This document shows, one piece after another, positions 1 to 9,301 of a stretch of DNA of 64,000 bases (position 1 is its first letter; the number at the start of each line of letters is the position of its first letter). Position numbers and translations under genes: made by a program. Source of the stretch: Oxalobacteraceae bacterium (GTDB taxonomy: Bacteria; Pseudomonadota; Gammaproteobacteria; Burkholderiales; Burkholderiaceae_D); contig OMID01000031.1 of NCBI GenBank assembly GCA_900299005.1, positions 1 through 64,000 on the forward strand, in the 5' to 3' direction. A model generated the notes under the pieces. The model worked only from the letters and a program-made list of their open reading frames with translations, made no database searches and was not told the origin of the DNA.

Positions 1-45
1 GCCTTGGTGGGCATGTCTCCGGCGAACTTCACAGGGAAGCTGATC

Positions 46-1683
46 ATGACTGATTTTGACAAGGGTTTGGAGCGCCGAGACGTGAATTTCTCGCCGCTTA
101 GCCCGCTGGATTTCATTGATCGCACTGCGGCAGTCTATGGCGACCGACTGGCCATCATACACGGCGCCATCCGTCGCAATTGGCGAGACACTTACGCGCG
201 CGCTCGTCAACTGGCGAGTGCTTTGACTGCGCAGGGCATTCACAAGAACGATACCGTCGCCGTGCTGCTGCCGAACATTCCGGAGATGGTCGAGTGTCAT
301 TTTGGTGTGCCCATGGCCGGAGCCGTGCTTAATACGCTCAACACCCGCCTGGATTTCTCGACCCTGCTATTCATGCTCAGACATGGCGAGGCAAAAGCAC
401 TGATTGCCGATACTGAATATTTGTCTCTGGTAGATAGTCTGCGTGTGGCGCTCCCTGAACTTTTGGTCATTGGCGTTAGCGATTCTACGGTGGATACTCC
501 GCCTGTGCCTTCCCACTGGATTGCGTACGACACGTTCATCGCACAAGGCGATCCCGAGTTCAGATGGCAATTGCCTGCAGATGAATGGGATGCGATTGCG
601 CTCAACTACACCTCAGGCACGACGGGTGATCCGAAAGGCGTGGTCTATCATCATCGTGGCGCCGCACTGAATGCCATCTCCAACATTCTTGAGTGGGACA
701 TGCCCAAGCACGCGGTCTATTTATGGACGCTGCCTATGTTTCATTGCAATGGCTGGTGCTTCCCATGGACACTGGCGGCGCGCGCGGGGGTGAATGTCTG
801 TCTGCGTAAATTTGAGGCGCAGCAGGTGCTTGAGCTGATAGCGCGCGAAAAAATTACGCATTACTGCGGTGCACCCATTGTACAAAGCGCGCTGGCAAAT
901 GCGCCTGAAGCGTGGCGCAAGGCTATCGGTCATCGTGTCTCGACCATGGTCGCTGCAGCACCGCCGTCTTCTGCCATGCTCGCGCAGATGACGGCGATGG
1001 GATTCGATATCACGCATGTCTATGGACTCACCGAAGTGTATGGTCCAGCCACCGTCTGCGCGAAGCAAGACACTTGGCAGTCGCTCGATCTGGCCGCGCA
1101 AGCAGACAAAAATGCACGACAGGGGGTGCGTTACCATTTGCAGGCGAGTGTGGCGGTCATGAACCCGGACACCATGCAGCCTGTGCCGGCAGATGGCGAA
1201 ACCATGGGTGAGATCATGTTTCGCGGGAATATTTGCATGAAGGGTTACCTGAAGAACGAACGCGCAACGGAGGAAGCCTTCAAAGACGGCTGGTTCCATA
1301 CGGGCGACCTTGCCGTGATGTCCGCCGATGGCTATGTCCGCATTCGTGATCGCAGCAAGGACATTATTATTTCCGGCGGAGAGAATATCTCCAGTATTGA
1401 AGTCGAGGATGCGTTATACCAGCACCCCGCAGTCGCCGCCTGTGCGGTGGTGGCCGCGCCGGACCCCAAGTGGGGTGAGGTGCCTTGCGCGTTTATCGAA
1501 ACTCACGCTGGAATGGATATGACAAAAGAAGAGATAGTGGCGCACTGCAAGTTACTTCTCGCAGGCTTCAAGGTTCCGAAGATCATCGTGTTCAAGGAAG
1601 TACCCAAAACATCAACGGGCAAGATACAGAAATTTTTGTTAAGAGAAGAGGCGGGATCAGTACGGGCGATTTCGCAGGAGTGA
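46..1683 (+). CDS. AMP-dependent acyl-CoA synthetase
   Basis: Acyl-CoA ligase of the ANL superfamily, 545 residues. It would activate a fatty or other carboxylic acid to its CoA thioester through an acyl-adenylate, in the cytoplasm. The ATP-binding loop YTSGTTGDPKGV lies near residue 190. The A8 hinge region GWFHTGD...RSKDIIISGGENISS is present, and the C-terminal catalytic lysine sits in KTSTGKIQK. An in-frame TTG at position 4 would add 14 residues. I prefer the ATG at 46, which has a purine-rich ribosome site (AGGGAAG) about 8 bases upstream. Length and motifs resemble the medium-chain acyl-CoA or methylmercaptopropionate-CoA ligase subgroup, but the substrate cannot be read from sequence. 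The gene converges on the minus-strand gene that ends at 1708. Confidence 0.9.
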   Translation: MTDFDKGLERRDVNFSPLSPLDFIDRTAAVYGDRLAIIHGAIRRNWRDTYARARQLASALTAQGIHKNDTVAVLLPNIPEMVECHFGVPMAGAVLNTLNTRLDFSTLLFMLRHGEAKALIADTEYLSLVDSLRVALPELLVIGVSDSTVDTPPVPSHWIAYDTFIAQGDPEFRWQLPADEWDAIALNYTSGTTGDPKGVVYHHRGAALNAISNILEWDMPKHAVYLWTLPMFHCNGWCFPWTLAARAGVNVCLRKFEAQQVLELIAREKITHYCGAPIVQSALANAPEAWRKAIGHRVSTMVAAAPPSSAMLAQMTAMGFDITHVYGLTEVYGPATVCAKQDTWQSLDLAAQADKNARQGVRYHLQASVAVMNPDTMQPVPADGETMGEIMFRGNICMKGYLKNERATEEAFKDGWFHTGDLAVMSADGYVRIRDRSKDIIISGGENISSIEVEDALYQHPAVAACAVVAAPDPKWGEVPCAFIETHAGMDMTKEEIVAHCKLLLAGFKVPKIIVFKEVPKTSTGKIQKFLLREEAGSVRAISQE

Positions 1684-1707
1684 GTTTCAGGCACTCTGGA
1701 TCGAGGG

Positions 1708-2256
1708 TCATTTTTTATTTTTCTGATCTTTCTGATTTACTTTCATCTGGGCCCAAACTGCAAAGGCCTGTGGTGTTAGCTTTTCCCAGTTGGCGATTTC
1801 TTCCTTGCTGGCATTAGTCGGCGGCATGCCGATGTTCAGCAGTGCATTCTGAAAGTCTTTTTCGCTGGGTTTCTCGGGTATTTTGGCAAATAAAGCCGTA
1901 CGCCAAACGTTACATAGAGCAGCTTCACGTATTCGGTCGTTCTTTACGCCGGGCCAGCCCTTGTTCATCTCGGCGATAACGGCTTCTCGCTGCGCAACAA
2001 AATCGTGGGGATTGACTTTGGCTTTGGTGCGTTCGCTCTTGTGAAGCATGTGTACTTGCGCGAAAAGTCCGGCGAACTGGGTCATCAGTTCGCCAAATTG
2101 TGGAGTGGGGACGGTCAGTGGGGAGTGCACTAGCGAGATTGCGGAGCAGCGCAGGGCGGCGACCTCGATCGTCTGATCTTGTGCCCATGCCGCCGGCGTC
2201 AACAGGCTGGTAGACATCGCCAACGTCAGGATGAGAAAAGTGGGTATTCTCCGCAT
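1708..2256 (-). CDS. hypothetical secreted protein
   Basis: Unrecognised protein of 182 residues. It opens with a classical signal peptide: MRR, then a hydrophobic stretch, then a cleavage-like TPAAWAQ near residue 25, so the mature protein is probably periplasmic. Two cysteines remain after cleavage (in ALRCSA and ALCNVW) and could form one disulfide. The C-terminus is rich in lysine and glutamine. An upstream in-frame ATG would add 12 charged residues. The start at 2256 is preferred because AAGGAAA precedes it and it leaves a clean signal peptide. No catalytic motif is visible. It lies downstream of the MFS gene on the same strand, with a 115-bp gap. Confidence 0.65.
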   Translation of the reverse strand: MRRIPTFLILTLAMSTSLLTPAAWAQDQTIEVAALRCSAISLVHSPLTVPTPQFGELMTQFAGLFAQVHMLHKSERTKAKVNPHDFVAQREAVIAEMNKGWPGVKNDRIREAALCNVWRTALFAKIPEKPSEKDFQNALLNIGMPPTNASKEEIANWEKLTPQAFAVWAQMKVNQKDQKNKK

Positions 2257-2371
2257 GATATTTCCTTTACGTTTTTTACTTTGATTTTTCAACTTTCAGA
2301 GTTGAACTTTCAGTTGTTTACTTTCCATCTCAGACCGTTTGCCTTCGATGCACCGAGGTCGTCGTCTGTCT

Positions 2372-3655
2372 TTATTTATTGACCATCTGCGGCGGCACCA
2401 GCAGCGTCAGTATTGCCCCAAGCACCAGGCAGCTTGCCAGCATGTACATGCCAGTGTCGGTCGATGCGGTGGCTTCTTTCAGCCAACCCACCAGATAGGG
2501 GCTCATGAAGCCAGCGAGATTGCCCAGCGAGTTGATCATCGCGATGCCGGCGGCGGCGCCGGTGCCCGCCAGAAATGCTGTCGGCAGGCTCCAGAACAGG
2601 GGCAGCGTAGTCATGATGCCTGCGGTTGCTAGGGTAAGTGCGGCCAGCGCGAGCGTGGTGTCCTTTGCCCACGCCACTGAGAGCAAGAGGCCAATGGCCC
2701 CCAGCACGGCAGGGATGGCGACATGCCATCGCCGTTCCTGCTGCGCATCAGCGCGCTTAGCTACCGCCAGCATGACTGCTACCGCAACAGCATAGGGGAT
2801 GGCCGACAGTGTGCCAACCTGCAGTGCATCAGCGATGCCGGTAGCCTTGATGATGGTCGGTAGCCAAAAGCTGATACCGTAGATACCCATGACAAAAGTG
2901 AAGTAAATAGACGCCATCCACCAGACGCGACCACTACCCAGTACCTTGAGTACTGGCGCGTCTTCTTTTTGTGCTTCTTCCTCGCTGATGCGTTCGATGA
3001 GTAATGCACGCTCTTCTTCGGTCAGCCATTTTGCATCCGCAATGCGGTCATCCAGCATCGCGATGACTGCTAAGCCAAGCAGTATCGAGGGCACCCCCTC
3101 GAGTAGGAACATCCACTGCCAGCCGGCCCAGCCATGGAGCCCGTCACACATTTTCATGATGGCGCCGGACAATGGTCCACCGATCACGCCGGCCATGGGG
3201 ATGCCTGTCATGAATACCGTCGTCATATGGCCACGGCGTTGGGATGGATACCAGTAGGTGAGGTACAAGATGATGCCGGGGAAGAACCCTGCCTCGGCGA
3301 CCCCCAGCAGAAAACGCATCACATAAAACGAGGTCGGGGTGCTGACGTACATCATCGCCGCCGACAGGATGCCCCAAGTGATCATGATACGGCCGATCCA
3401 GACACGCGCGCCTATCTTGTGCAAGATGATATTGCTGGGGACCTCGAAAATAAAATACCCAATGAAAAAAATACCGGCGCCAAGCCCGTAGATGACATCG
3501 GAAAACCCAAGCTCCTGCATCATCTGCAGCTTGGCAAAGCCGACGTTTACGCGATCCAGATAAGCGACGATGTAGCAGATCAGCAGTAGGGGCATCAGCC
3601 GCCAAGCAACCTTGCGATAAGTGGCTTGCTCGAAAGCCTGGGCTTCCTCGTTCAT
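2372..3655 (-). CDS. MFS transporter, anion:cation symporter type
   Basis: Inner-membrane secondary carrier of the major facilitator superfamily, 427 residues with about 12 predicted membrane segments. The N-terminal signature ICYIVAYLDRVNVGFAKLQM is typical of the anion:cation symporter family (phthalate, tartrate, 4-hydroxyphenylacetate and hexuronate carriers). The helix-2/3 loop carries RIMITWGILSAAMM, and helix 4 has RFLLGVAEAGFFPG. A long central loop (DDRIADAKWLTEEERALL) separates the two six-helix halves. The start at 3655 follows a good GAGGAGA ribosome site; an open frame reaches further upstream, but its sequence is not membrane-like. The likely substrate is an organic anion. A perfect 12-bp palindrome lies 53 bp upstream (3708-3719) and could be its operator. 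Confidence 0.88.
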   Translation of the reverse strand: MNEEAQAFEQATYRKVAWRLMPLLLICYIVAYLDRVNVGFAKLQMMQELGFSDVIYGLGAGIFFIGYFIFEVPSNIILHKIGARVWIGRIMITWGILSAAMMYVSTPTSFYVMRFLLGVAEAGFFPGIILYLTYWYPSQRRGHMTTVFMTGIPMAGVIGGPLSGAIMKMCDGLHGWAGWQWMFLLEGVPSILLGLAVIAMLDDRIADAKWLTEEERALLIERISEEEAQKEDAPVLKVLGSGRVWWMASIYFTFVMGIYGISFWLPTIIKATGIADALQVGTLSAIPYAVAVAVMLAVAKRADAQQERRWHVAIPAVLGAIGLLLSVAWAKDTTLALAALTLATAGIMTTLPLFWSLPTAFLAGTGAAAGIAMINSLGNLAGFMSPYLVGWLKEATASTDTGMYMLASCLVLGAILTLLVPPQMVNK

Positions 3656-4038
3656 GGTCTCCTCTCGTTCTGTCGTTATGGTTATGGTGATGAGATTTAC
3701 CTGGTGCCCGGACGTCCGGAAGATGTCTCGCGTCGCTGTGCTGTTATCGTTGCGACCGTACCCGCGCCGCGATTGTAGCCGAATATAGGCAAGATTCCTG
3801 TGAATTGGCTCACGGGTGCATCGAGATCGCAAAGGCCGGATTTGTGGTTGTTGAAGTCTCTCGGTATGCTTGCAGCGTCCAAGGCCTCGTGGACTTCCCG
3901 GTGATATCTCCGTGAGCGCCATGCGGCGGCTAGGTACTGGCTCTGCGGTACTTTTTTATGCAGACGTTCAGGATCGATAAACAAAATATAATCCGTGTTT
4001 TGCCGTCCGAAAGGCGGCGTTTGCCCGAGTGTTTTCCC
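3656..4038. other. divergent intergenic region, MFS / serC
   Basis: A 383-bp stretch between two divergent genes with no convincing coding sequence. It holds the 12-bp palindrome CCGGACGTCCGG at 3708-3719. It also holds a perfect TATAAT at 3987-3992, which could be the -10 box of serC about 47 bp before its start. No good -35 sits at 17 bp spacing; GACGTT at 3963-3968 (spacing 18) is weak. Confidence 0.45.
3708..3719. promoter_or_regulatory. 12-bp perfect palindrome upstream of MFS gene
   Basis: CCGGACGTCCGG reads identically on both strands and lies 53 bp upstream of the carrier's start codon. Its position suits an operator for the transporter gene, but no regulator for it is encoded beside it. 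It could be chance in G+C-rich DNA. Confidence 0.3.
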
Positions 4039-5118
4039 ATGAGAGTATTCAATTTCAGTGCTGGCCCGGCCGCGCTTCCCGAGGCCGTATTGCAGCGCGC
4101 CGCCGACGAAATGTTGGACTGGCGTGGCAGCGGCATGTCGGTGATGGAAATGAGTCATCGTGGGAAAGAGTTCACTAGCATCCTGCGCAAGACAGAGGCG
4201 GATTTCCGCCAGTTGCTGCAGATACCTGCGAATTACGCAGTCATTTTTTTGCAGGGCGGTGCCATGGCCATGAATGCGCTGATTCCCATGAATCTGATGG
4301 GCATACACGCTTCGGCAGATTATGTGAATACCGGCATCTGGTCATCCAAATCGATTGAGGAAGCTAAAAAGTACGGCAATGTCAATGTCGTCGCTTCTTC
4401 CGAAGACGAAGGTTTTACCTACGTGCCGCACCAGTCCGAATGGCGAACGAACCCGGAAGCGGCCTACCTGCATGTGTGCAGCAATGAAACCATTGGCGGA
4501 GTTGAGTATCACTGGGTGCCTAAATCCGGTGATGTGCCTTTGGTTGCCGACATGTCATCCAACATTCTTTCCTGCGAGATCGACGTATCGAAATTTGCCG
4601 TGATCTACGGCGGTGCGCAGAAGAATATCGGCCCGGCGGGCCTGACCTTCGCCATTGTTCGTGATGACTTGCTGGATCGCGCCATGCCGATCACGCCTTC
4701 GGTCTTTCACTGGAAAGAACTGGCTGAGCATGAATCCATGGTCAATACACCCCCGACCTACAGCATTTATATTGCCGGACTGGTATTCGAGTGGCTGATA
4801 GAGCACGGCGGCTTGTCAGCGATGGAGAAAATCAACGCCCGCAAAGCGGCGCTTTTGTATGACTACCTCGATTCCACTGCCTTCTACACCAGTCCCGTGA
4901 GCCAGGATGCACGTTCACGCATGAATATCCCTTTCCATCTGCATGACGATCGCCTCAATGACCGTTTTCTTGAAGAGGCCGAATATAACGGTCTGTTGCA
5001 GCTAAAAGGTCATCGCAGTGTCGGTGGCATGCGAGCGTCCATTTACAACGCCATGCCCTTGGAAGGTGTGCGTGCACTGGTGGATTTTTTGCGTACTTTC
5101 GAACGAAAGCACGGCTGA
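4039..5118 (+). CDS. serC: phosphoserine aminotransferase
   Basis: PLP-dependent class V aminotransferase, 359 residues, the usual length for SerC. It converts 3-phosphohydroxypyruvate and glutamate to phosphoserine in serine synthesis, and also acts in pyridoxal-phosphate synthesis. The protein begins with the hallmark [17 protein letters not shown]. The PLP-binding lysine lies in [12 protein letters not shown] near residue 197. The family motif QGGAMAMNA is present, and the C-terminus has [16 protein letters not shown]. The ATG at 4039 is chosen because it places this hallmark at the N-terminus; 27 additional upstream codons are open but unlike the family. In many betaproteobacteria serC sits among aromatic amino-acid genes (pheA, aroA), but none of these follow here. 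Confidence 0.97.
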   Translation: MRVFNFSAGPAALPEAVLQRAADEMLDWRGSGMSVMEMSHRGKEFTSILRKTEADFRQLLQIPANYAVIFLQGGAMAMNALIPMNLMGIHASADYVNTGIWSSKSIEEAKKYGNVNVVASSEDEGFTYVPHQSEWRTNPEAAYLHVCSNETIGGVEYHWVPKSGDVPLVADMSSNILSCEIDVSKFAVIYGGAQKNIGPAGLTFAIVRDDLLDRAMPITPSVFHWKELAEHESMVNTPPTYSIYIAGLVFEWLIEHGGLSAMEKINARKAALLYDYLDSTAFYTSPVSQDARSRMNIPFHLHDDRLNDRFLEEAEYNGLLQLKGHRSVGGMRASIYNAMPLEGVRALVDFLRTFERKHG

Positions 5119-5237
5119 GACCCGGCGCAGGCTTTGTCTTTGTCCCGGGGATTTTATTGTGATGCGCCCAGTCCAAATGATAGTTTGGCAGTGCCATGCT
5201 GCTGTCGGCTTTTTGATTTTGCCGCTGAGGAGCGACC

Positions 5238-5984
5238 ATGCAGAGCGATCCGTCACATCAGGCAGTTCCGATTCCGATTCCGGTTCCGGTTACGGAAACG
5301 CAAGACTTGAGTTTGTACGAGCGCCAACGGCGTGATGTGCTGCAGTCGCTGATTTATTCCGGACAGCGACCTGTTGCGGAGCTGACGCAAATGTCACCTG
5401 CGGAGCGGTGCAAATGGCTGTTCTGGAATCTGCACGAAAATCTGGATGAATTGCGTCTGATGGAGCCTACGGTGTCGGCCAGAGTCACGGGTGCTCAATT
5501 GACTGTGGTGGATGGATCTCGCCTTCTGGGTGGCGATGGCGTGGAAAAACGGCTCGACTTGTCTTGTCATTGGTCACTCGCCCTGTCTTATTCCGGCTAC
5601 GAGGAAGAGATTGTGCATGCGATCGGTGATGGTTGGATCAACCTGGTGATCGCTGATCAGTCGCCCGCTTACCTGACTGTGCGTGAGGGACAAAAAGCCT
5701 ACCTTGATGCGGATCATTCCACCTATCCCAACCAGATTTTTCTCGAAGGCTGGATTACTCCTGGCGTCTGGCAAGAGATGGGCTCCCATCTCTCCAATGC
5801 CAACCCCACTTGCCGCACCGATGTGGTCCTGCTGGATAACGTCCTTTTTCCGGTTAAAAAGGGCTTTGATTTCGTTCAGGGGCCACCTGCATCGATTGGG
5901 GTGGTGACGATGGAATTTCGGGCCTTCTCGCATCCGATGGAGCGGCGGACGAGCCGTCGTGCGCAAATCAGAACACGTTCTTGA
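5238..5984 (+). CDS. conserved hypothetical protein
   Basis: Protein of 248 residues that I do not recognise. It starts with a short proline-valine run (PIPIPVPV) encoded by a degenerate hexamer repeat (gattcc/ggttcc). This is followed by a soluble-looking alpha/beta domain with no signal peptide or membrane segment. The segment LVVADQ-like / LTVREGQKAYLDADHSTYPNQ and the end VVTMEFRAFSH may be its core. GAGGAGCG before the ATG at 5238 is a fair ribosome site. It stands 119 bp after serC on the same strand. The basic tail (RRTSRRAQIRTRS) is unlike the rest. Function unknown. Confidence 0.6.
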   Translation: MQSDPSHQAVPIPIPVPVTETQDLSLYERQRRDVLQSLIYSGQRPVAELTQMSPAERCKWLFWNLHENLDELRLMEPTVSARVTGAQLTVVDGSRLLGGDGVEKRLDLSCHWSLALSYSGYEEEIVHAIGDGWINLVIADQSPAYLTVREGQKAYLDADHSTYPNQIFLEGWITPGVWQEMGSHLSNANPTCRTDVVLLDNVLFPVKKGFDFVQGPPASIGVVTMEFRAFSHPMERRTSRRAQIRTRS

Positions 5985-6005
5985 ACCAAGTCCGGCGAGA
6001 TACCG

Positions 6006-6146
6006 ATGCATCGTGATCCTGTGCCTTTGCCCGATGACGATCCTTTTCAGGAGGAGGTGCCGCAGCCAGTGCCCAAGGATGAGCCAGTGCCGGATCCAAA
6101 TCCGGAATGCACAGGACACTTATTGCGATGCCTCGCTCGCCAGTAA
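6006..6146 (+). CDS. possible small proline-rich acidic protein
   Basis: A 46-codon reading frame directly after the conserved unknown gene. It begins MHRDPVPLPDDDPFQEEV and continues with PQPVPKDEPVPDPNP before a short basic tail. The first two thirds are strongly acidic and proline-rich, which is not what a random frame usually gives. The ribosome site is weak (GGCGAG). Its 3' end overlaps, antisense, the restored 3' end of the MATE gene by 27 bp. It could be a real small protein cotranscribed with its neighbour, or a chance frame. Confidence 0.3.
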   Translation: MHRDPVPLPDDDPFQEEVPQPVPKDEPVPDPNPECTGHLLRCLARQ

Positions 6147-7498
6147 ACGCTGTACACGCTTTTGGTACCAGATCAGCGCTGCGCTCACCAGCGCCAGACT
6201 CAGACTATTACCCAGCCAGAAGCCGGCCGCGCCCTGGAGCCAGGCGGGGTCACGCCCAGTACATCGAAGCCGATCAGGTAACCGCCACCCAAGCCCACGC
6301 CCCAGAGGGCAATCGCGTACATAAGGGTGGGAATGGTCGCGACTTTATAGGCGCGCAGCACATAAGCGGTACCCACTTGCGCGGAATCAAACAGCTGATA
6401 AAACGCGATGAAAAAAAACAAAGGCATGGCTGCTGCAGCTACCCTGCTATCGGGGGTGTACCAGCCAATGATTTTTTCTCTTCCAAGCCAGACGATGATA
6501 CCGATACCGACAGAGAGCAGTACCCCCAGCCTGACACCGGCATTACCGATTCGGCGCGCATCTGCGAGTCTTCCCGAGCCAACTTCTTGTGCAACCAGTG
6601 TGCAGGTCGCACTTGCAATCGATAGCGGCAGCATGTAAAGCACTGTGCCGAAATTTGCCGTGATCTGGTGTGCTGCGAGCGTATCGCTGCCGAGTCGCGC
6701 GATGAACAAGGCCATAAAGGTGAAGGCAGTCACCTCGATGAGAAAGGAGAGGCCCACGGGCACGCCCAGCCTCAATAGGGCCCGGATCGCTGGCAGGTCG
6801 GGCCGGCCCAGTCCCTGGCCGAACAAATTGAACTGACGATAGAAGGCTTGGTGACGCAGTATCAGCCAGCCTGCCAGCAGAGCCAGCCAGGCGCTGATTG
6901 CAGTGGCCATCGCACAGCCCGGAGCGCCCCATGCAGGCAAACCCAGTCCACCGAAAATGAACAGGAGGTTCAGCGGTATTTTTAACATCAGTGCGCTCAG
7001 CTGCAGCACCATGACCATGCGTGGTCGGGATATTGCGGTATTGAGTGACGCATACACCCGGAATCCCAGCGTGGCTGGCAGTGCCAACGCCAGCAACTGC
7101 AAGTAGAGTAAAACTTTGTCGTTGAGTTCGGTTGATGCCTGAGCGATGTTCAGCAAAGGCTCGGGAAAACATAAAGCGACTGCCCCGATCAGGGTCAGGA
7201 AAAGGGCGAGCCAGACTCCCTGACGGGTCTCATTGCCAATAGCCGCCCATTTTTTTGCGCCGTACAGTTGCGCAATTGTGGGAGACAATGCCTGCATGAC
7301 ACCGGAGAGGCCAACGAAGATGCTCACATAGACGGATGCGCCCAAACCAAGCGCTGCGAGATCGATCGCTGAATAGCGCGCCGTCATGATGGTGTCGATC
7401 ACCCCATTGGAGATGACGGCGAGCTGCCCAATCAGGATGGGCCAGGCCAGCGTTGCCACGCGTGCAGTCAGCGATGACGGCACCGATTTGGCACTCAT
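6120..7498 (-). pseudogene. MATE-family efflux protein, frameshifted near 3' end
   Basis: NorM-like multidrug/Na+ (or H+) antiporter of the inner membrane. Reading from the ATG at 7498 it has two six-helix MATE halves. In the uninterrupted frame the protein stops at 6200 after GVTPPGSRARPASGW. If one base is supplied between 6243 and 6242, translation continues as WLQGAAGFWLGNSLSLAL and then a final membrane helix, ending ...LLASEASQ at 6120. This gives about 459 residues, the normal MATE length. So one base has been lost in the run CCCCGCC (minus strand): either a real truncating mutation of the last helix or a sequence error. Its start overlaps the stop of the upstream glycosyltransferase gene (ATGA), so the two are cotranscribed. 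Confidence 0.85.
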
Positions 7499-9207
7499 GG
7501 CGCGTTACGCTGGTACAAACGATAGAATTCGTGACGGTCAGCGGCGCGACGGCCCTGCCACAGCAAGCTGAGATTGCCCTCGATTTTTTTCATCTGCGCG
7601 CCGCGCTTGCGAAGTCCATCATCCTGCACCAGCAGCAAGTCGCAGGGCGCATCGCCCGGATGCGAGAATCGCAGTTCACCAAGATAGGCAAATGAAGCGC
7701 GCTGTGCCGAGCCGAGATCAATGGTATCGACACAGCGGTAGTTCGAAGGCAGATGTTGCCGCATTTCGCCAGCAACGCCGGCATAGCTTTGCGCGTAGTT
7801 CAGCCAGGGCAGCCACAGCGTCATCAGCAGCAACCAGCACAGCACCAGCCCTCCCGTCGAGAGTACGACGGCGCGCCACAATACGGAGGGTCTGCGTCCC
7901 AGCCGCCAGCGCAGCAGCAATAGCCAGCCGATGGACGTAGTCAATGCGACGACCACGGCAAAAAGATTGAACTCCGGCTGAAAGCCCGGCGCGAGCTTGA
8001 AGACATTCCGGGCCAGTTGCGCCGGCCAGCCGGTCTGCTTTGCTATCCAGCCTAGCCAGATAAAACCGGCAATGGCCGATAGCGTCATTACCGAGAACCA
8101 GTCGATCGCATTGATCGCACCACGCTTGAGTGTTGGCAGCCCGAATGTCGCGAGTACTGCCAGTGGTGGGAGCAGCGAGAGCAGTTCGTGATCTTTGGGT
8201 GAGTTTGTGAACAGGCTTATCGTCATTAGCGCAAGAATGCCCGACACATTGAGGATTACATGCAGCGTCATCTGTGATCGCCATGCCCACACTGCCCAGG
8301 CGGCGATCGGCCATGCCGGCCAGCTGTACCAGACCAATGTTTTACCGATGAAGCTGATCGTTGAGAGCTTTGGCAACGACAGTAATTTGAGGTTGGCGGC
8401 GAGCCACGCATCAGCCACCTCCGAGCCGGGCAGCAGCGTGCGCAATGCCAGCAACCAGAGCAGTGGTATGGCGATGGCCACTGGTACCGCCACAGTGATC
8501 AACTGACGCAGCGCGTCGCGATAGCGGATTGCTGCCAGAGCCAGCAAACCGACGAGGAGTGCCACGGGTACCGTCCAGCCACGCGCGAGTACCAGTAAGC
8601 CTATCGATGCGCCCAGCCCGGTCGCCGAGCGGATGGCGGGCTTGTCGAACAGGCAGGCGCTGGCGTAAAAAGCGACGGCGACGAGAGAGACGTGCAGCGC
8701 GGGGGTAGCGGTCTCGTGGCTGCGCAATAGCAGCCCCAGGCAGGCGAGGTAGATCAGCAGCGCACCGTCCGCTAGGGTGCGGCCATAGTCGATCGCGGCC
8801 GGCTGACCGCCGAAGGCGAGCTTGAGTGGTTGAGCTTCGTTACGTCGGCCTAGCACGAAGGCAGTGCGCCATACAGCGACGGCGCCGATGGAAAAAAATA
8901 TCAGTGTCGAGATGCGCGCTGCGACTGCATCCGTCAGGAGCCAGCCGAACAGTTTGATCAGTACTGCCCCAATCCAGAATGCCAACGGCGCTTCATTCGG
9001 CATCATCATGCCGACAATATTTGGTGAGAGCCAGTCGGCCAGCGAGCCATGTGCCATGGTCCACATGATGCCGAACCCCGCTGCGTCGTCGGTCTTCCAT
9101 GGATCGCGTCTGAGAATGCCGGGCAGGATGTACAGCAGGCACAGTGCGACCAATCCCCAGCGCGGCAAGGCAAGTGTGGCGGCGGCGGGCAGGCGAACTG
9201 GCTTCAT
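7495..9207 (-). CDS. ArnT-like membrane glycosyltransferase
   Basis: Integral membrane protein of 570 residues with about 11-12 hydrophobic segments and a soluble C-terminal domain. The first luminal loop has RRDPWKTDDAAG and MPNEAPLAFW. This matches the layout of GT39/GT83-type transferases (ArnT, PMT), in which an acidic residue in the first periplasmic loop is catalytic. Such enzymes move a sugar from an undecaprenyl-phosphate carrier to lipid A, a glycan or a protein. The C-terminal part (residues 480-570) includes NYRCVDTIDLGSAQRASFAY and ends HEFYRLYQRNAP. The stop overlaps the MATE start. No lipid-carrier synthesis genes lie nearby, so the acceptor is unknown. Confidence 0.7.
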   Translation of the reverse strand: MKPVRLPAAATLALPRWGLVALCLLYILPGILRRDPWKTDDAAGFGIMWTMAHGSLADWLSPNIVGMMMPNEAPLAFWIGAVLIKLFGWLLTDAVAARISTLIFFSIGAVAVWRTAFVLGRRNEAQPLKLAFGGQPAAIDYGRTLADGALLIYLACLGLLLRSHETATPALHVSLVAVAFYASACLFDKPAIRSATGLGASIGLLVLARGWTVPVALLVGLLALAAIRYRDALRQLITVAVPVAIAIPLLWLLALRTLLPGSEVADAWLAANLKLLSLPKLSTISFIGKTLVWYSWPAWPIAAWAVWAWRSQMTLHVILNVSGILALMTISLFTNSPKDHELLSLLPPLAVLATFGLPTLKRGAINAIDWFSVMTLSAIAGFIWLGWIAKQTGWPAQLARNVFKLAPGFQPEFNLFAVVVALTTSIGWLLLLRWRLGRRPSVLWRAVVLSTGGLVLCWLLLMTLWLPWLNYAQSYAGVAGEMRQHLPSNYRCVDTIDLGSAQRASFAYLGELRFSHPGDAPCDLLLVQDDGLRKRGAQMKKIEGNLSLLWQGRRAADRHEFYRLYQRNAP

Positions 9208-9251
9208 TCAGTGCGAGATAAGTAAGGACAGTGGCAACATTGTGCAGGAAA

Positions 9252-9281
9252 CAAAACAAAAATGCCGCACTAGGCGGCATT
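9252..9281 (-). terminator. intrinsic terminator of rpmE2
   Basis: On the minus strand a perfect 8-bp stem, AATGCCGC / GCGGCATT (9261-9268 with 9274-9281) and a 5-base loop, is followed by a T-rich tract. It lies just past the rpmE2 stop and before the glycosyltransferase start, so it separates the two units. Confidence 0.75.
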
Positions 9282-9301
9282 GATGACAAGGCAGGTGAAG
9301 A

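Noticed and set aside
2285-2325. Direct repeat of AACTTTCAG between the secreted protein and the MFS gene
   Set aside because: Two short A/T-rich copies only; could form a weak hairpin but too slight to call a terminator or operator.
3697-4308. 203-codon minus-strand frame across the MFS-serC gap
   Set aside because: It overlaps the serC 5' end antisense, and its sequence shows no domain or plausible ribosome site.
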